The notes below the pieces were generated by a model. It was given only the letters and a program-made list of their open reading frames with translations. It did not search any database and was not told the DNA's origin. Positions 1 through 8,532 of a stretch of DNA of 64,000 nt are shown piece by piece; position 1 is the stretch's first letter; each line of letters opens with the position of its first letter. The position numbers and the translations under genes were made by a program. The stretch is from CAVQCX01 sp963711095 (GTDB taxonomy: Bacteria > Pseudomonadota > Gammaproteobacteria > Chromatiales > Chromatiaceae): the NCBI GenBank assembly GCA_963711095.1, contig CAVQCX010000018.1, positions 62,001-126,000 of the forward strand, written 5' to 3'.

Positions 1-351
1 ACTAATCACGCTTTGCGTCGGTTCTCCCCTTGCCGCCATATTCCTGGAATGCTCGAAGGCCTTGATCGCTTCACGCGTCTTGCTGCCGTAGATGCCGTCC
101 GCGGGGCCCGGGTCGAAGCCCAGTGCGGTGAGTCGCTGTTGTATTTCTCTGGTCGACGCAGCATCATAATGTGTCGTGCTGTTTTGGTCAGAATCCGCTA
201 CCCGGCTGTGTTTCACCGCGTCAAAGCTTTCCGAGAGGCCCTCAAGACTCTTGTGAATACCATCCCAAAAGCCGGCTTGGGCCGGGCCAACCCAGATTGC
301 CATAAGGAGAGGAACAGGCACGCAATACATGTATGGTTTGCAGATTCGCAT
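1..351 (-). CDS. Exported peptidoglycan-binding-domain protein (3' end outside window)
   Basis: The minus-strand frame is open from an ATG at 351 to the window edge (117 codons seen). A GGGAGG Shine-Dalgarno about 8 nt upstream favours this ATG over an in-frame one at 420. Residues 1-26 look like a signal peptide (basic start, hydrophobic core, A-Q-A end). From about residue 80 the sequence reads IQQRLTALGFDPGPADGIYG followed by SKTREAIKAF. This is the pattern of the PF01471 peptidoglycan-binding domain (Q-x-L-x-x-L-G, PG-x-x-DG-x-x-G-x-x-T). Such domains anchor periplasmic hydrolases or structural proteins to murein. Any catalytic part would lie beyond the window. Confidence 0.8.
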   Translation of the reverse strand, partial: MRICKPYMYCVPVPLLMAIWVGPAQAGFWDGIHKSLEGLSESFDAVKHSRVADSDQNSTTHYDAASTREIQQRLTALGFDPGPADGIYGSKTREAIKAFEHSRNMAARGEPTQSVIS

Positions 352-976
352 GGTCGGAATCCTCCCAGCCTCGGGCATTGTCCCGGAAGCAGGCTCGGTT
401 GTGGTGAGGCCTGAGTACATAATTAGCAGCTTTGCGCCATAAAGCATCCAAACCGCTACAATTTAAAAGGTATTTTGTTGTCGCCGCCGTCGCGCGGACC
501 TGCAACCGGTGGAGATTCTCGCTCGGTGTGGCTTGGTCTTCACTCAAGTGATAGCTACGGCTGTCCCCCTACGCTCCAAACCAGCGCCACACCGGCTGCC
601 AAAAAATCGCCGGGAGCGATTTTTAGCGTCAGCCCCTTTGGGGCGAGGCGCAGGGAAACGCTGAGCAAAGCCGCTGGTTCCCTGGATGCTGGTGCAACAT
701 GAAGGCTAGACCTGTGACACACGACCGGCAGCGCCCGGTTAGCTGTGAATCCCTTCACGTCGTACAGCACATTCCCATTTGGGGTGACCGACAGCCCCTT
801 CTCCGCTACCGCCGGGCTCCGCGACGGTCTCCCGGTATCGATCCAGTTGCCGATCGTTGTAAGGCTCCGCGGGCTCGTCCGTGCGCGCCAGACGACTCAT
901 CAGCACCGGCCCCTGAGCCCAGGGACAGGCGGCGAGGCGAGCCGAGTATACCCGGCGAGGGAGTCCCGGCGGCCGC
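352..976. other. Gene-poor stretch, no recognised gene
   Basis: Only short unsupported frames occur here, for example a 71-codon frame (555-770, minus) and a 53-codon frame (about 739-900, minus). I recognise neither. A small hairpin-forming stretch lies around 625-650 (GCCCCTTTGGGGC). The base composition and frames suggest decayed or intergenic DNA. Confidence 0.4.
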
Positions 977-1588
977 CTATTTCGTGCGGTTGAGCAATGA
1001 TCCCCGCGGCAGGCCGGTACTGGGGTTGGCGGTCTGGTTCAGGAGTGAGCCCCGCGGCAGTCTGGTGCCAGGGGGATAGCTCCACTGGGTGGTGGGCTCG
1101 CAGGGCTTCTTGCCCCTGTTGTCCTGGCCCTTGCGGGCCTGGAAACAATCGTAGACCTCTTTGAGTCGTTGCTGGCCGATCTGCCGGTTGTACTCGTCGC
1201 GGCTCTGCGTGTTAGCCACGGGATTGGGATTGTCGTTGTAATAGCCGCCGTTGACCCCCTCGTTTGGGTTCTGGAAGCGGACGCCCGGCGGCTGGGTGGG
1301 CTGCAGGACGTTGCTGCCCCCGTGGTTGTTGGCGCCCCAGATCTGGTTGGCGTAGCCACCGAATCCCGGCTTCACTACACCGATACTGCTTCGTGAGGGG
1401 ATGGCGGGTGTCACCACGCCGTTATTGCCGTAGTTGGCCGGATTGTACTTGCCGGTGGGGCGATCGATGCTGTGGCCAAAACCGCCTTGGCTGTTGGCGT
1501 AGCCCTGCTGGGCGGGCGCTGCGGCGGGCTGGGTGAGCAGACCAGCGCCGAGCAGGGAAGCGCAGAGGACTTTGAGGAACTTGCCCAT
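977..1588 (-). CDS. Secreted Gly/Asn/Pro-rich hypothetical protein
   Basis: This 203-residue protein starts with a clear Sec signal peptide (MGKFLKVLCASLLGAGLL, then an A-Q-Q cleavage region near residue 27). The mature part is low-complexity, rich in Gly, Asn, Pro and Gln. Its C-terminus carries a near-duplicate motif (LPRGSLLNQT and LPRGSLLNRT). Two Cys in the C-terminal third (YDCFQ, KKPCEP) could form a disulfide in the periplasm. No family is recognised and no function is assigned. It stands alone; a REP-like palindrome lies upstream at 1683-1725. The opposite frames are shadows of this biased sequence. Confidence 0.65.
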   Translation of the reverse strand: MGKFLKVLCASLLGAGLLTQPAAAPAQQGYANSQGGFGHSIDRPTGKYNPANYGNNGVVTPAIPSRSSIGVVKPGFGGYANQIWGANNHGGSNVLQPTQPPGVRFQNPNEGVNGGYYNDNPNPVANTQSRDEYNRQIGQQRLKEVYDCFQARKGQDNRGKKPCEPTTQWSYPPGTRLPRGSLLNQTANPSTGLPRGSLLNRTK

Positions 1589-1682
1589 GGTGGACCCCCG
1601 TCATGGATGGTACGCTCTCTAAAAGATAGGCGATATAGATGTGGTTTTTGAGGTGGACCCCTCTGTCATATTCTTCATTCAT

Positions 1683-1725
1683 GGGGTCAGTTCCTATCTT
1701 GTAGCATGCTACAGTGCGAGACCCC
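1683..1725. repeat. REP-like palindrome containing GTAGCATGCTAC
   Basis: GGGGTC and GAGACCCC arms enclose a perfect 12-bp palindrome GTAGCATGCTAC (1701-1712). The same design recurs at 18258-18304, 18340-18385 (degenerate core) and 19178-19221. The rest of the gap (1589-1933) shows no gene. Confidence 0.7.
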
Positions 1726-1933
1726 GTGGCCCAGGCCCACGTGGCCCGCGCGTGGCCCGCGCTTTGATTTCCGGGGCAGGACCTCCTCCTCGACCCAGGC
1801 GACCCAGTGTGACACAGGTTGCGGGCGGTCCCAACGGCCCGCCGCCGCCCGCACCACGGACAAGGAACTGTCATCAAAGTTGTGGTTAAATGAATGGTTT
1901 TACGGCTGTGCAGGCAGAGGCGGAGGCATCACC

Positions 1934-2272
1934 ATGCAGCTCGAAATGGCGCGACTCGACGGCGGTCTCAAGCTCATTACGCTCACCGGGCGTTTGGATC
2001 TGGAGGGGGCCAACGCCATCGACATGCAGCTCACCGCGCACACCGCGACCGAACGGAGCGCGGTGGTGGTCGATCTCTCCGCGGTGGAGTTCGTGGCTTC
2101 CATGGGCATGCGCCTGTTGCTCTCCAACGCCAAGGCCATCGCCAAGCGCGGCGGCAAGCTGGTGTTGATCGGGGCTAGACCCGCGGTCACCGAGGCCTTC
2201 GGCGCGGCCGGCATCGACACCCTGATCCCGATGTACGTCGATCTGGACGCCGCCCGCTCCGCCTTCACCTGA
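1934..2272 (+). CDS. STAS-domain anti-sigma factor antagonist
   Basis: This 112-residue protein is a single STAS domain of the SpoIIAA/RsbV type. The ATG at 1934 has GGCGGAGG about 7 nt upstream; longer in-frame extensions are low complexity. It shows the strand-turn-helix pattern: an N-terminal LTGRLDLEGA, then VVVDLSAVEFVASMGMRLLL, where the Ser before MG matches the phosphorylated Ser of the family. It ends with the KLVLIGARPAV strand and the typical 'AGIDTLIPMY' tail. In a partner switch the unphosphorylated antagonist binds the anti-sigma kinase. The kinase-like ATPase follows 79 nt downstream. No PP2C phosphatase gene is next to the pair. Confidence 0.88.
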   Translation: MQLEMARLDGGLKLITLTGRLDLEGANAIDMQLTAHTATERSAVVVDLSAVEFVASMGMRLLLSNAKAIAKRGGKLVLIGARPAVTEAFGAAGIDTLIPMYVDLDAARSAFT

Positions 2273-2351
2273 GTCGTCCGGTCCTTGGCATGTCCTCCCG
2301 GGCGGCAATTCTGCTCCGGCGGCTCCCTCGGGTCACCGGTGTGACGCCGCC

Positions 2352-2777
2352 GTGAGCGGCGAGCCGTACCCCGCTCTGGATCTGCGCGGCGAGCCGGCCG
2401 AGCTGCGCCGGCTGGTGGGGTGGATTGGCGAAGTGGTCGAGCGCCATGCGCTATCGGAACAGCTGTGCCAACGCCTGGAGCTGGCCCTCGATGAGGCCGT
2501 GACCAATGTCGTCCTATACGCCGCTGGGCCTCACGGCGAAGCGCACATCCGCCTGACCGCCCGCTATCACGCCGACACCCTGAGCATCGAGCTCCGTGAC
2601 CGCGGCCCGGCCTTCGATCCCCTCGGGGCCCCCGAGCCCGGCAGACCCGCGTCCCTGGAAGAGGCGCCCATCGGCGGCCTCGGCATCCACCTCATGCGCC
2701 GTGCCAGCGACGGCCTCCGCTACCGCCGCGAAGGCGAGCAAAACGTCCTCACGCTGGAGTTTCGCGAGCGCCGCTGA
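2352..2777 (+). CDS. RsbW/SpoIIAB-like ATP-binding anti-sigma kinase
   Basis: 141 residues with a GTG start at 2352. It is a HATPase_c_2 (GHKL) domain: the N box 'LALDEAVTNVVLYA' (E-x-x-x-N), the G1 region 'ELRDRGPAFDP' and the G2 region 'GGLGIHLMRRASD'. Such proteins phosphorylate the partner STAS protein and sequester a sigma factor or another effector. Its position after the STAS gene suggests one partner-switching unit. The usual third component (PP2C phosphatase or receiver-phosphatase) is absent. Downstream DNA is a REP palindrome and an hrpA fragment, so the operon may have been cut there. Confidence 0.88.
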   Translation: MSGEPYPALDLRGEPAELRRLVGWIGEVVERHALSEQLCQRLELALDEAVTNVVLYAAGPHGEAHIRLTARYHADTLSIELRDRGPAFDPLGAPEPGRPASLEEAPIGGLGIHLMRRASDGLRYRREGEQNVLTLEFRERR

Positions 2778-2844
2778 GCGCTTGCCGGCGGGCCCGCGTC
2801 GATCTTCCTCTTTCCCGCGGCGCCGCTCCAAAACAGGGCGACTC

Positions 2845-2890
2845 GGTGACAGATCTTTTCTTCTCCACCCTGGAAAATAAATCTGTCGCC
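2845..2890. repeat. GGTGACAGA...TCTGTCGCC palindromic element
   Basis: An imperfect inverted repeat with arms GGTGACAGA and TCTGTCGCC encloses an A/T-rich centre. It resembles the element at 37204-37266 (same arms), which sits next to a RAYT fragment. It borders the hrpA fragment directly. Confidence 0.6.
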
Positions 2891-2897
2891 TTTTCGT

Positions 2898-3257
2898 GGT
2901 GAGCAGCGAGCGGTGGATCTCCTCATAGCTGCCCTCCTTGTCGTTGTCGCGAAAGCTCATCTCGTGCGTCTGGGCGCGCAGCTGCTGGTGGATTGCGTGC
3001 CACTCCTCGATGCGATTCCAGTTGAGGAAGAGCGTCTGGCAGAGACGCTGGTATTTGCGCCGGGTGAGATGCGGGCGCTTCTCCTGCAGGTGCTCCCAGA
3101 GCTTGAGGAAGGCGAGGAAATCCGACTGCTCGTGGCGGAAGGCGACGTGCGCCTCGTCGGCGGCCTGCTGATTGTCGAGCGGGCGCTCGCGCGGGTCCTG
3201 GATGCTGAGCGCCGCAGCGATGACCGCGACCTCGCGCAGGCAGTTGCGGTAGGCCGT
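2898..3257 (-). pseudogene. hrpA: hrpA fragment (internal piece)
   Basis: About 360 bp on the minus strand align with the internal part of the hrpA copies at 42.5-42.9 kb and 50.5-50.9 kb, clearly diverged from both. The recognisable protein stretch runs from the 'NCLREVAV' region through 'QSDFLAFLKLWEHLQEKRPH' to 'RDNDKEGSYEEIHRSLL'. Homology stops abruptly at both ends: at a REP-like palindrome on the left and at unrelated sequence near 3257 on the right. No start, ATPase motifs or C-terminus remain. It is the third and most diverged hrpA piece in the window. Confidence 0.85.
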
Positions 3258-3540
3258 CGCTACGATGTGTCGCTTCGATGGGTGTCCTCGTATTTCGCGT
3301 TATCGCTTCTCGTTGACGCTTCCCACCCGGCTCCGGAGTCTTGATCCGACCAACGCCAAGGCGGATACTTCCGCACGAACGGCCGGATCTCCTATCCCGA
3401 TTATCCCTCCGGCCAAAGTCGGCTTCGGTTCGCGTGCTTGCTTCGTAACGAGACCGCCGTGGCAGTTCCGACGGGGTTGCCGTTGACCTCAGGACGCGAT
3501 CTCCGTCGGACTCGATCCATACAGCATGGAGGAAAAACGT

Positions 3541-4812
3541 ATGCTCGACCTTAATGACTGGCTCGCCATGGCGCCCGGGCCGGCACCCCGCCCGCAAAGC
3601 ATGAAGTGGGATGTGTTCCTGAGCTATCGCTCCACCAACCGCTACTGGGTCATCCAGCTCTACGACGTGCTGACCCACCTGGGCTACAGCGTATTCCTGG
3701 ACCAGTACGTTCTGAGCCCGGCCCAGCGCCTGGTCAGTCAGCTCGACGAGGCCCTCAGTGGCTGCACATCAGGGGTCATGATCTGGTCGTCGGCCAGCGG
3801 GGACTCCGACTGGTGCAAGAAGGAGTACGCATCGTTCGAAACGCGCCAGAGCGACGACCCCACTTTTCGCTATGTGGTGGTCAAGCTCGACGCGGCGCCG
3901 CTTCCCGCCTTCGCTCAGACCAAGCTCTGGCTGGATTTCTCGGAAGCCCGGGAAGGGCCGAGCGGTGCAGGCTTGCTGCGCCTGCTCTATGGTTTGCAGG
4001 ACAAGCCCCTGCCGCCCCAGGCCGTGGCCCTTGCCGTCCAGGTGGACGATGAAACCCGCAAGGCCGTCGCCGCCATCCGCGCCGCGCGCAACAACGGCGA
4101 CGCGGAGCGCCTTAAGGACCTTGCCGCAGGCAGCTCCATCCCCTGGACCTCCGCACCGACCCTGTTATGCGCCGTGGCCGACAGCCTAATCGCACTGAAG
4201 AAGGAGAACGAGGCCCTCGCCGTGCTCGACCGGGCCGACGCCGCTTTTCCCCGGTCCCTGCGCCCGCAGCAACTGCGAGCCTTAGCCCTGGCACGCCTCA
4301 AGCGTTGGAAGGATGCCCGCCAGATCCTAGGCGAGCTATACGAGGCCGGTGAGCGCGACCCCGAGACGCTCGGCATCTACGCCCGCACGTGGATGGACCG
4401 CTACGACGAGACGGGCGACACCGTCGCCCTGCGCAAGTCCCGGGACCTCTATGCCGAAGCCTTCGCTGCCGCGCCGAAGGACTACTACACGGGGATCAAC
4501 GCCGCTTCCAAGAGCGTCTTCCTGGGCGAGCTGGATACGGCGGCGACCTACGCCGCCAAGGTCGAGGCCATCGTCGGCACGGCGGCCAAGCCCGGCGACT
4601 ACTGGCATACGGCGACCGTCGCCGAGGTCCAGCTCATACGCCGCAATTTTGACGCCGCTGCTAAGCTTTACGCGTCCGCCGTGGCGATGAATCCCGACGA
4701 GCGGGGTTCCCACGAGTCGACATGGAAGCAGGCAAAGCTGCTGCTGGGCCGCCTGAATCCAGAGGCAGCGCAGCGGGCGGCGGTGGCCGCGGCGTTTGCA
4801 CATCTGCAATGA
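3541..4812 (+). CDS. TIR domain-TPR-like repeat protein (candidate NADase/defence effector)
   Basis: 423 residues from the ATG at 3541, which has GGAGGA about 7 nt upstream; an in-frame ATG at 3526 sits on the Shine-Dalgarno itself. Residues about 22-145 are a TIR domain: box 1 'WDVFLSYRST', then 'YSVFLDQYVL', 'GVMIWSSAS' and 'WCKKEYASF'. The Glu in WCKKE (residue 95) is where catalytic Glu sits in NAD-cleaving TIR domains. Residues about 190-423 are helical repeats (ALAVLDRADAAFPRS, ARQILGELYEAGERDP, AAKLYASAVAMNPDE) like the TPR-type tail of TIR-TPR/DUF4071 proteins. It has no signal peptide and no obvious partner gene. An abortive-infection or NAD-signalling role is inferred from the family. 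Confidence 0.82.
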   Translation: MLDLNDWLAMAPGPAPRPQSMKWDVFLSYRSTNRYWVIQLYDVLTHLGYSVFLDQYVLSPAQRLVSQLDEALSGCTSGVMIWSSASGDSDWCKKEYASFETRQSDDPTFRYVVVKLDAAPLPAFAQTKLWLDFSEAREGPSGAGLLRLLYGLQDKPLPPQAVALAVQVDDETRKAVAAIRAARNNGDAERLKDLAAGSSIPWTSAPTLLCAVADSLIALKKENEALAVLDRADAAFPRSLRPQQLRALALARLKRWKDARQILGELYEAGERDPETLGIYARTWMDRYDETGDTVALRKSRDLYAEAFAAAPKDYYTGINAASKSVFLGELDTAATYAAKVEAIVGTAAKPGDYWHTATVAEVQLIRRNFDAAAKLYASAVAMNPDERGSHESTWKQAKLLLGRLNPEAAQRAAVAAAFAHLQ

Positions 4813-4832
4813 GCGCAGCGCAGCTTCAGGCT

Positions 4833-5102
4833 TCACTCGCTCCATAAGCGCAACGCATTGCGCACGAACTGTCCAGCGCCTCCCCGTTCCGCCGCCTCGT
4901 CCCCCTTGGCGAGCATTGCGTCCACTTCGGCCGCGGCTTCCCACCAGTCCTTGATGGGATCGCCCGACGCAAAGCCGTGTCTTTCGCCGCAATAGTAAGC
5001 GGCTACGGCGATCATCCGGTGGCGCTGCTCCGCGGTGACGGACAGGTTGCGGGATACCAGGCAATCGCTGGCGGCGCCCGGCGTGTGTTCTTGAATAACC
5101 AT
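4833..5102 (-). CDS. DUF2934-type small protein
   Basis: 89 residues. The central segment 'RHRMIAVAAYYCGERHGFAS' followed by 'GDPIKDWWEAAAEVDAML' is the signature of DUF2934 (I-x-x-x-A-Y-x-x-x-E-x-R-G-F-x-x-G-x-x-x-x-D-W-x-x-A). These are small proteins of unknown function common in proteobacterial accessory DNA. It converges on the TIR gene with a 20-nt gap. The RAYT element begins 25 nt upstream of its start and may have replaced its promoter. Confidence 0.75.
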   Translation of the reverse strand: MVIQEHTPGAASDCLVSRNLSVTAEQRHRMIAVAAYYCGERHGFASGDPIKDWWEAAAEVDAMLAKGDEAAERGGAGQFVRNALRLWSE

Positions 5103-5127
5103 GGACCTCCTTAGCTCTGATTACGTG

Positions 5128-5893
5128 ATTACGGTGACACCTTACCTTTTACACTATTTTCTCCGTCAGACCCTACGGTTCCGTAGATGCAGGTCGACCT
5201 CGTTTCCCGGGACGTATGCGGCGGCCAAGACGCTGCTCTAGTGCCAAAAGCTCTTGATCGTCCATCAATGGACGGCCGATGCTTTGACCTTTCATCAAGG
5301 CAGCTTCCAATTCGGTGTCCGGCTCCATGGCGAGGAATTCGGCGAGATTTTCTACACGATCAAGCAACGGACTCACTGTAACCAGCCCATCGTCCTCTCG
5401 GCGAAAGTGCGCTGGTGTGCTGGACCAGGGCCAATCAGCCGCCGTTTGCGACAACTTTGCTTTAACTGGATTCAAAGCCACGTAACGGAATGCCGCCATC
5501 AGGTGGGACTCGTCCATCGCTACACAGCCGAATCGCCCCTGAAACAAGTGGCCGGTAACCCGCAGTCTCGCGTTGATATACCCACTGTATCGACGATGGG
5601 TTTCTCCCACTGCTCCCGACAACCCAGAGTCGTCCGACGGGACAAGGATCAAGTGGACATGATTAGGCATAAAACAATACGACCAGACCGCGACACCATT
5701 CGCCTTACAGGACTGAGCCAACCAGTCCTTGTAAAGCCCATAGTCGTCGTCGATCAGGAACACCCGCTGGCGCCTGTTTCCGCGCTGCGTTACATGGTGC
5801 GCCACACCGGTGACGATGATTCGAGGAAGTCGTGACATCCGGTTATCATAAACCTCTTCGAAAATAGTGTAAATGGTAAGGTGTCACCGTAAT
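5128..5893. mobile_element. RAYT element with 34-bp inverted terminal repeats (full-length copy)
   Basis: The left end (5128-5161) and right end (5860-5893) are inverted copies of GATTACGGTGACACCTTACC plus an A/T-rich tail, with one or two mismatches. They enclose one Y1 transposase gene. A shorter copy with the same ends lies at 8849-9298. The ends are REP-like palindromic material in inverted orientation, as expected around REP-associated tyrosine transposases. Confidence 0.85.
5173..5838 (-). CDS. REP-associated tyrosine transposase (Y1_Tnp, TnpA-REP family)
   Basis: 221 residues, a typical RAYT length. N-terminal 'GVAHHVTQRGNRRQRVFLID' is the family opening. The HUH metal site is 'FMPNHVHLIL' (His60, His62) and the nucleophile region is 'HRRYSGYINAR' (Tyr84/Tyr87). 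'FRYVALNPVKAKL' and 'WPWSS' are further RAYT signatures, and the C-terminus is basic (RPGKRGRPAS). These single-stranded DNA nucleases act on REP hairpins. The gene looks intact and lies within matched inverted repeats. The truncated relative at 8895-9259 is about 95% identical over the shared part. Confidence 0.92.
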   Translation of the reverse strand: MSRLPRIIVTGVAHHVTQRGNRRQRVFLIDDDYGLYKDWLAQSCKANGVAVWSYCFMPNHVHLILVPSDDSGLSGAVGETHRRYSGYINARLRVTGHLFQGRFGCVAMDESHLMAAFRYVALNPVKAKLSQTAADWPWSSTPAHFRREDDGLVTVSPLLDRVENLAEFLAMEPDTELEAALMKGQSIGRPLMDDQELLALEQRLGRRIRPGKRGRPASTEP

Positions 5894-5954
5894 TAAATTC
5901 CCAAGCTATGGTTGCAGTAGATGAGAAACTGGCAGCCGCCCGCGCCGGGCCCTC

Positions 5955-8504
5955 CTAGGGAGATAACCCCTGGCCTGCGTTGACGGTGGAATGGGCCTCG
6001 ACGTGCTCGCCCTCGAGTAGCAGGGTCGGGGCCCGGGCCGGATCGCGGCGCAGGGCGGCGCCCTCGCGCGAGAGGTAGGTGGTAGGCTCCCGCCCGGCCC
6101 ACTGACGCACCCGGATCAGCCAGGCGTGGACCCCGTTCTTGAGGTCCTCGGTGACGTCCCAACTGACCAGACCGTGCCGCCGGTCGGCGTCCTCGTTCCG
6201 GTACGGCTTCTTCCCAAACGGGCCGTGAGCCGGCGTTCGGTCGAAGGTCGAGCGCGACCAGGATTGCAGGCAGTCCTGGACGTCGTCGCTGACGTCGGCG
6301 TCCTCAGCGCAGTTCCAGGTCGCGCCAGTGCGGACCGCGAAATCCTGGTCGGCAAGATTGCCGATGCCCTCGACGAAATTGTCGGCGAGTGGCCGGACCT
6401 CCAACCGCCATTTGTCGGCGCGCCCGACGCTGCTGAGCCGCAGGCGGGCCGAGGTCAGCACGCGCCCGGCCAGGAACCGCTGGAGGCGATCCTCGTCGAA
6501 CCGGATCACGATCTTTTTCGCGGCCGCGCCACCCTTCAGGCGGAGCTGCGGACCGCGGCCGTCATTGCGGTTGGGCTGGTCGCGCCAGAGCGTGGTGTCG
6601 GCGCTCGCCCGGAGAGCGGTAGTGTTGCTCTCCGGCGGCGGCAGCAGCGTGTCGACGTATGACTGCAGGTCATCGCCGCACCTCGACAACAGTCCGCCCG
6701 GGTTGAGGTACGGCTTGCCGCTCTGGCACGACAGTTGGGACACGTCGACCACGGGCCAGTGGAACTGATCCACGAATTCGGGTGTACTGGTAGAGCCGGC
6801 GTCTTTGGCCTGGACCTGGACGAACCAGCCAGGTGCCACCTTGAATACGCCCTTGTCATTGATATCCAGGGCATACCATCCAGGATAAGACCCTATGCTG
6901 TCCAGATACTTGCTTTGGATAACTGGGAAACCCGAAGCATCAATGAGGTTGTCGGTACCCTGCACTTCCCCCTGGATACCATCGCACCATGGTTGCTTGG
7001 CCTTGTCGCGAGGCGCCGCCGTATCAGCGAAGCATATTGCCGGCAAACTAGTAAACTCGTTCTTTCCAGTGTTTGCTGTGAGGATGATTAAGCCGCTGGT
7101 CTTCGTCGCTTCCGAGAAGCCGATCGAGTATAGGTAGTCGCTGACCAGGTTACTGACGTCGAACTGGCCGCTGGTCTTGTCGTTGTACGGCGCAAACAAC
7201 AGCAGCAACTGGTCGGCGGTCACCGATTTCCAATTATCATAACCGGCGTACGCGTCACCAGATACGAAGTTCGCAGAATAAGGGCCCACTGGACCGCAGG
7301 GATCTAAGGAGGTTAGCGGCGACGAACAGTTGAAGGGATGTTCACCGTTGAGCGTCACCGTGCTGGTAAAGTCAAAAAGGTCCTTGGGCAAGAGGTAGGC
7401 GTAGCTGCCGTCCCAGCTCGACGGGCTCGACTGGACCGACGACAGGAGGCCCAGCTCGCCAGTGACAAAGGTGCGCATGCTGTCGGTCACCGCTTCGCCG
7501 GTGGCATAGGGCGCACCGGCGGCCGTCAGCCACTCTTCCACCCGCTCGTACATGCCGGTGGCGGTGCCCGGTTCGGTGACCGCCTCCTGCGCCGCCAGGC
7601 AAGCGTTCTGAACGTCGGCTTCGGTCGGATTGTCGCAGATGCCCGAAACGTCAGATGCCGATGTGCCGGTCGACGCGGTCGTGAAGTTGCAGTTCAGCTG
7701 GGGGTCATGCGTGGCCTCGTACTGGCAGGCCTGCAGATGATAGGCCTCCGCCAGGATCGTCGCACCCTGAACCATCACGCCGTAGTAGTAATTGACGATG
7801 TTGACCAGCTGCGAATAGCTCGGACGATCATCGAAGAAGGTGGCGGCGGTCTTCTGCGCGCCAATGTACGGGGCGGCGGTCGCGATCGCGCATTGCGTGA
7901 TCACGTTGGCGCTGACGGTAGCGTAAACGCCGTTGTGAATCGCGTTCAGGTCAGCGGGCAGATTCATCAGCACACCGTTCTGCCAGTCCTGCACATCCGA
8001 TTCCAACGGCGGCACCGGCGAACTCATTGAGGCGTTGTCGATGAACTGCTCGTATCTGCCGTATCGCGCGGTGACGTCGTTGACAGCGTCCGAAAGTGAG
8101 GGCGAGATCTGCGTCTCGACGCAGGTCTGGTCCTGGATCGCAAACAAGATATCGTTTAACGTGGCGTTGATGGCTTCGAGGTCGGCGTTGATCTGCTGTA
8201 GCTCGGCGCTGATCGCGGTGAGCTGACTCGAGTCGCCGCCAGCGAGACCCATCGCCGACATCGCCCAACTCACGGTTTGCGAGCCAGTCTCCTTGCCAAC
8301 GCCGCTCAACAGGCCCGTGTAAAGGGTGGTGATGGCGGTGCTTTCTGCCGCCTCCTGTGCCTCCGCCGTGCCGCCGGTCGCCAGCGGCAACGCCAAGGCG
8401 ACCAAGAGCATACTGGCGCGCAGCGCCCGCCTCGCCGTTGGCGCGACACCGGCAGTTGAAACCACGCGGGTCGCCAAGGCGCCGGCGCGCTCTAGCGAGG
8501 CCAT
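5955..8504 (-). CDS. Large secreted protein with N-terminal coiled coil and DNRLRE-like C-terminal domain
   Basis: 849 residues, ATG at 8504 with GGAGG 7 nt upstream. A long signal peptide (hydrophobic core about residues 31-44, cleavage after A-E-A near 49) precedes a Gln/Asn/Leu heptad region (about 90-125, SAELQQINADLEAINATLND) that may form a coiled coil. The middle is a Cys-containing extracellular-looking region of unknown fold. From about residue 625 'ADTTLWRDQPNRNDGRGPQL' and 'ARLRLSSVGRADKWRLEVRP' resemble DNRLRE/CBM96-type beta-sandwich domains of secreted proteins. No catalytic motif is recognised. It could be an adhesin-like or toxin-like exoprotein. It lies between two mobile-element copies. 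Confidence 0.75.
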   Translation of the reverse strand: MASLERAGALATRVVSTAGVAPTARRALRASMLLVALALPLATGGTAEAQEAAESTAITTLYTGLLSGVGKETGSQTVSWAMSAMGLAGGDSSQLTAISAELQQINADLEAINATLNDILFAIQDQTCVETQISPSLSDAVNDVTARYGRYEQFIDNASMSSPVPPLESDVQDWQNGVLMNLPADLNAIHNGVYATVSANVITQCAIATAAPYIGAQKTAATFFDDRPSYSQLVNIVNYYYGVMVQGATILAEAYHLQACQYEATHDPQLNCNFTTASTGTSASDVSGICDNPTEADVQNACLAAQEAVTEPGTATGMYERVEEWLTAAGAPYATGEAVTDSMRTFVTGELGLLSSVQSSPSSWDGSYAYLLPKDLFDFTSTVTLNGEHPFNCSSPLTSLDPCGPVGPYSANFVSGDAYAGYDNWKSVTADQLLLLFAPYNDKTSGQFDVSNLVSDYLYSIGFSEATKTSGLIILTANTGKNEFTSLPAICFADTAAPRDKAKQPWCDGIQGEVQGTDNLIDASGFPVIQSKYLDSIGSYPGWYALDINDKGVFKVAPGWFVQVQAKDAGSTSTPEFVDQFHWPVVDVSQLSCQSGKPYLNPGGLLSRCGDDLQSYVDTLLPPPESNTTALRASADTTLWRDQPNRNDGRGPQLRLKGGAAAKKIVIRFDEDRLQRFLAGRVLTSARLRLSSVGRADKWRLEVRPLADNFVEGIGNLADQDFAVRTGATWNCAEDADVSDDVQDCLQSWSRSTFDRTPAHGPFGKKPYRNEDADRRHGLVSWDVTEDLKNGVHAWLIRVRQWAGREPTTYLSREGAALRRDPARAPTLLLEGEHVEAHSTVNAGQGLSP

Positions 8505-8532
8505 GAGTGGCCCTCCTTTGAGGGAAGGGATA

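Noticed and set aside
13..414. 133-codon plus-strand frame at the window start
   Set aside because: The minus strand encodes a signal peptide and a peptidoglycan-binding domain with a good ribosome-binding site; the plus frame is its shadow.
1422..1877. 151-codon minus-strand frame
   Set aside because: It runs through the REP palindrome and overlaps the signal peptide of the 977-1588 gene in another frame; no domain.
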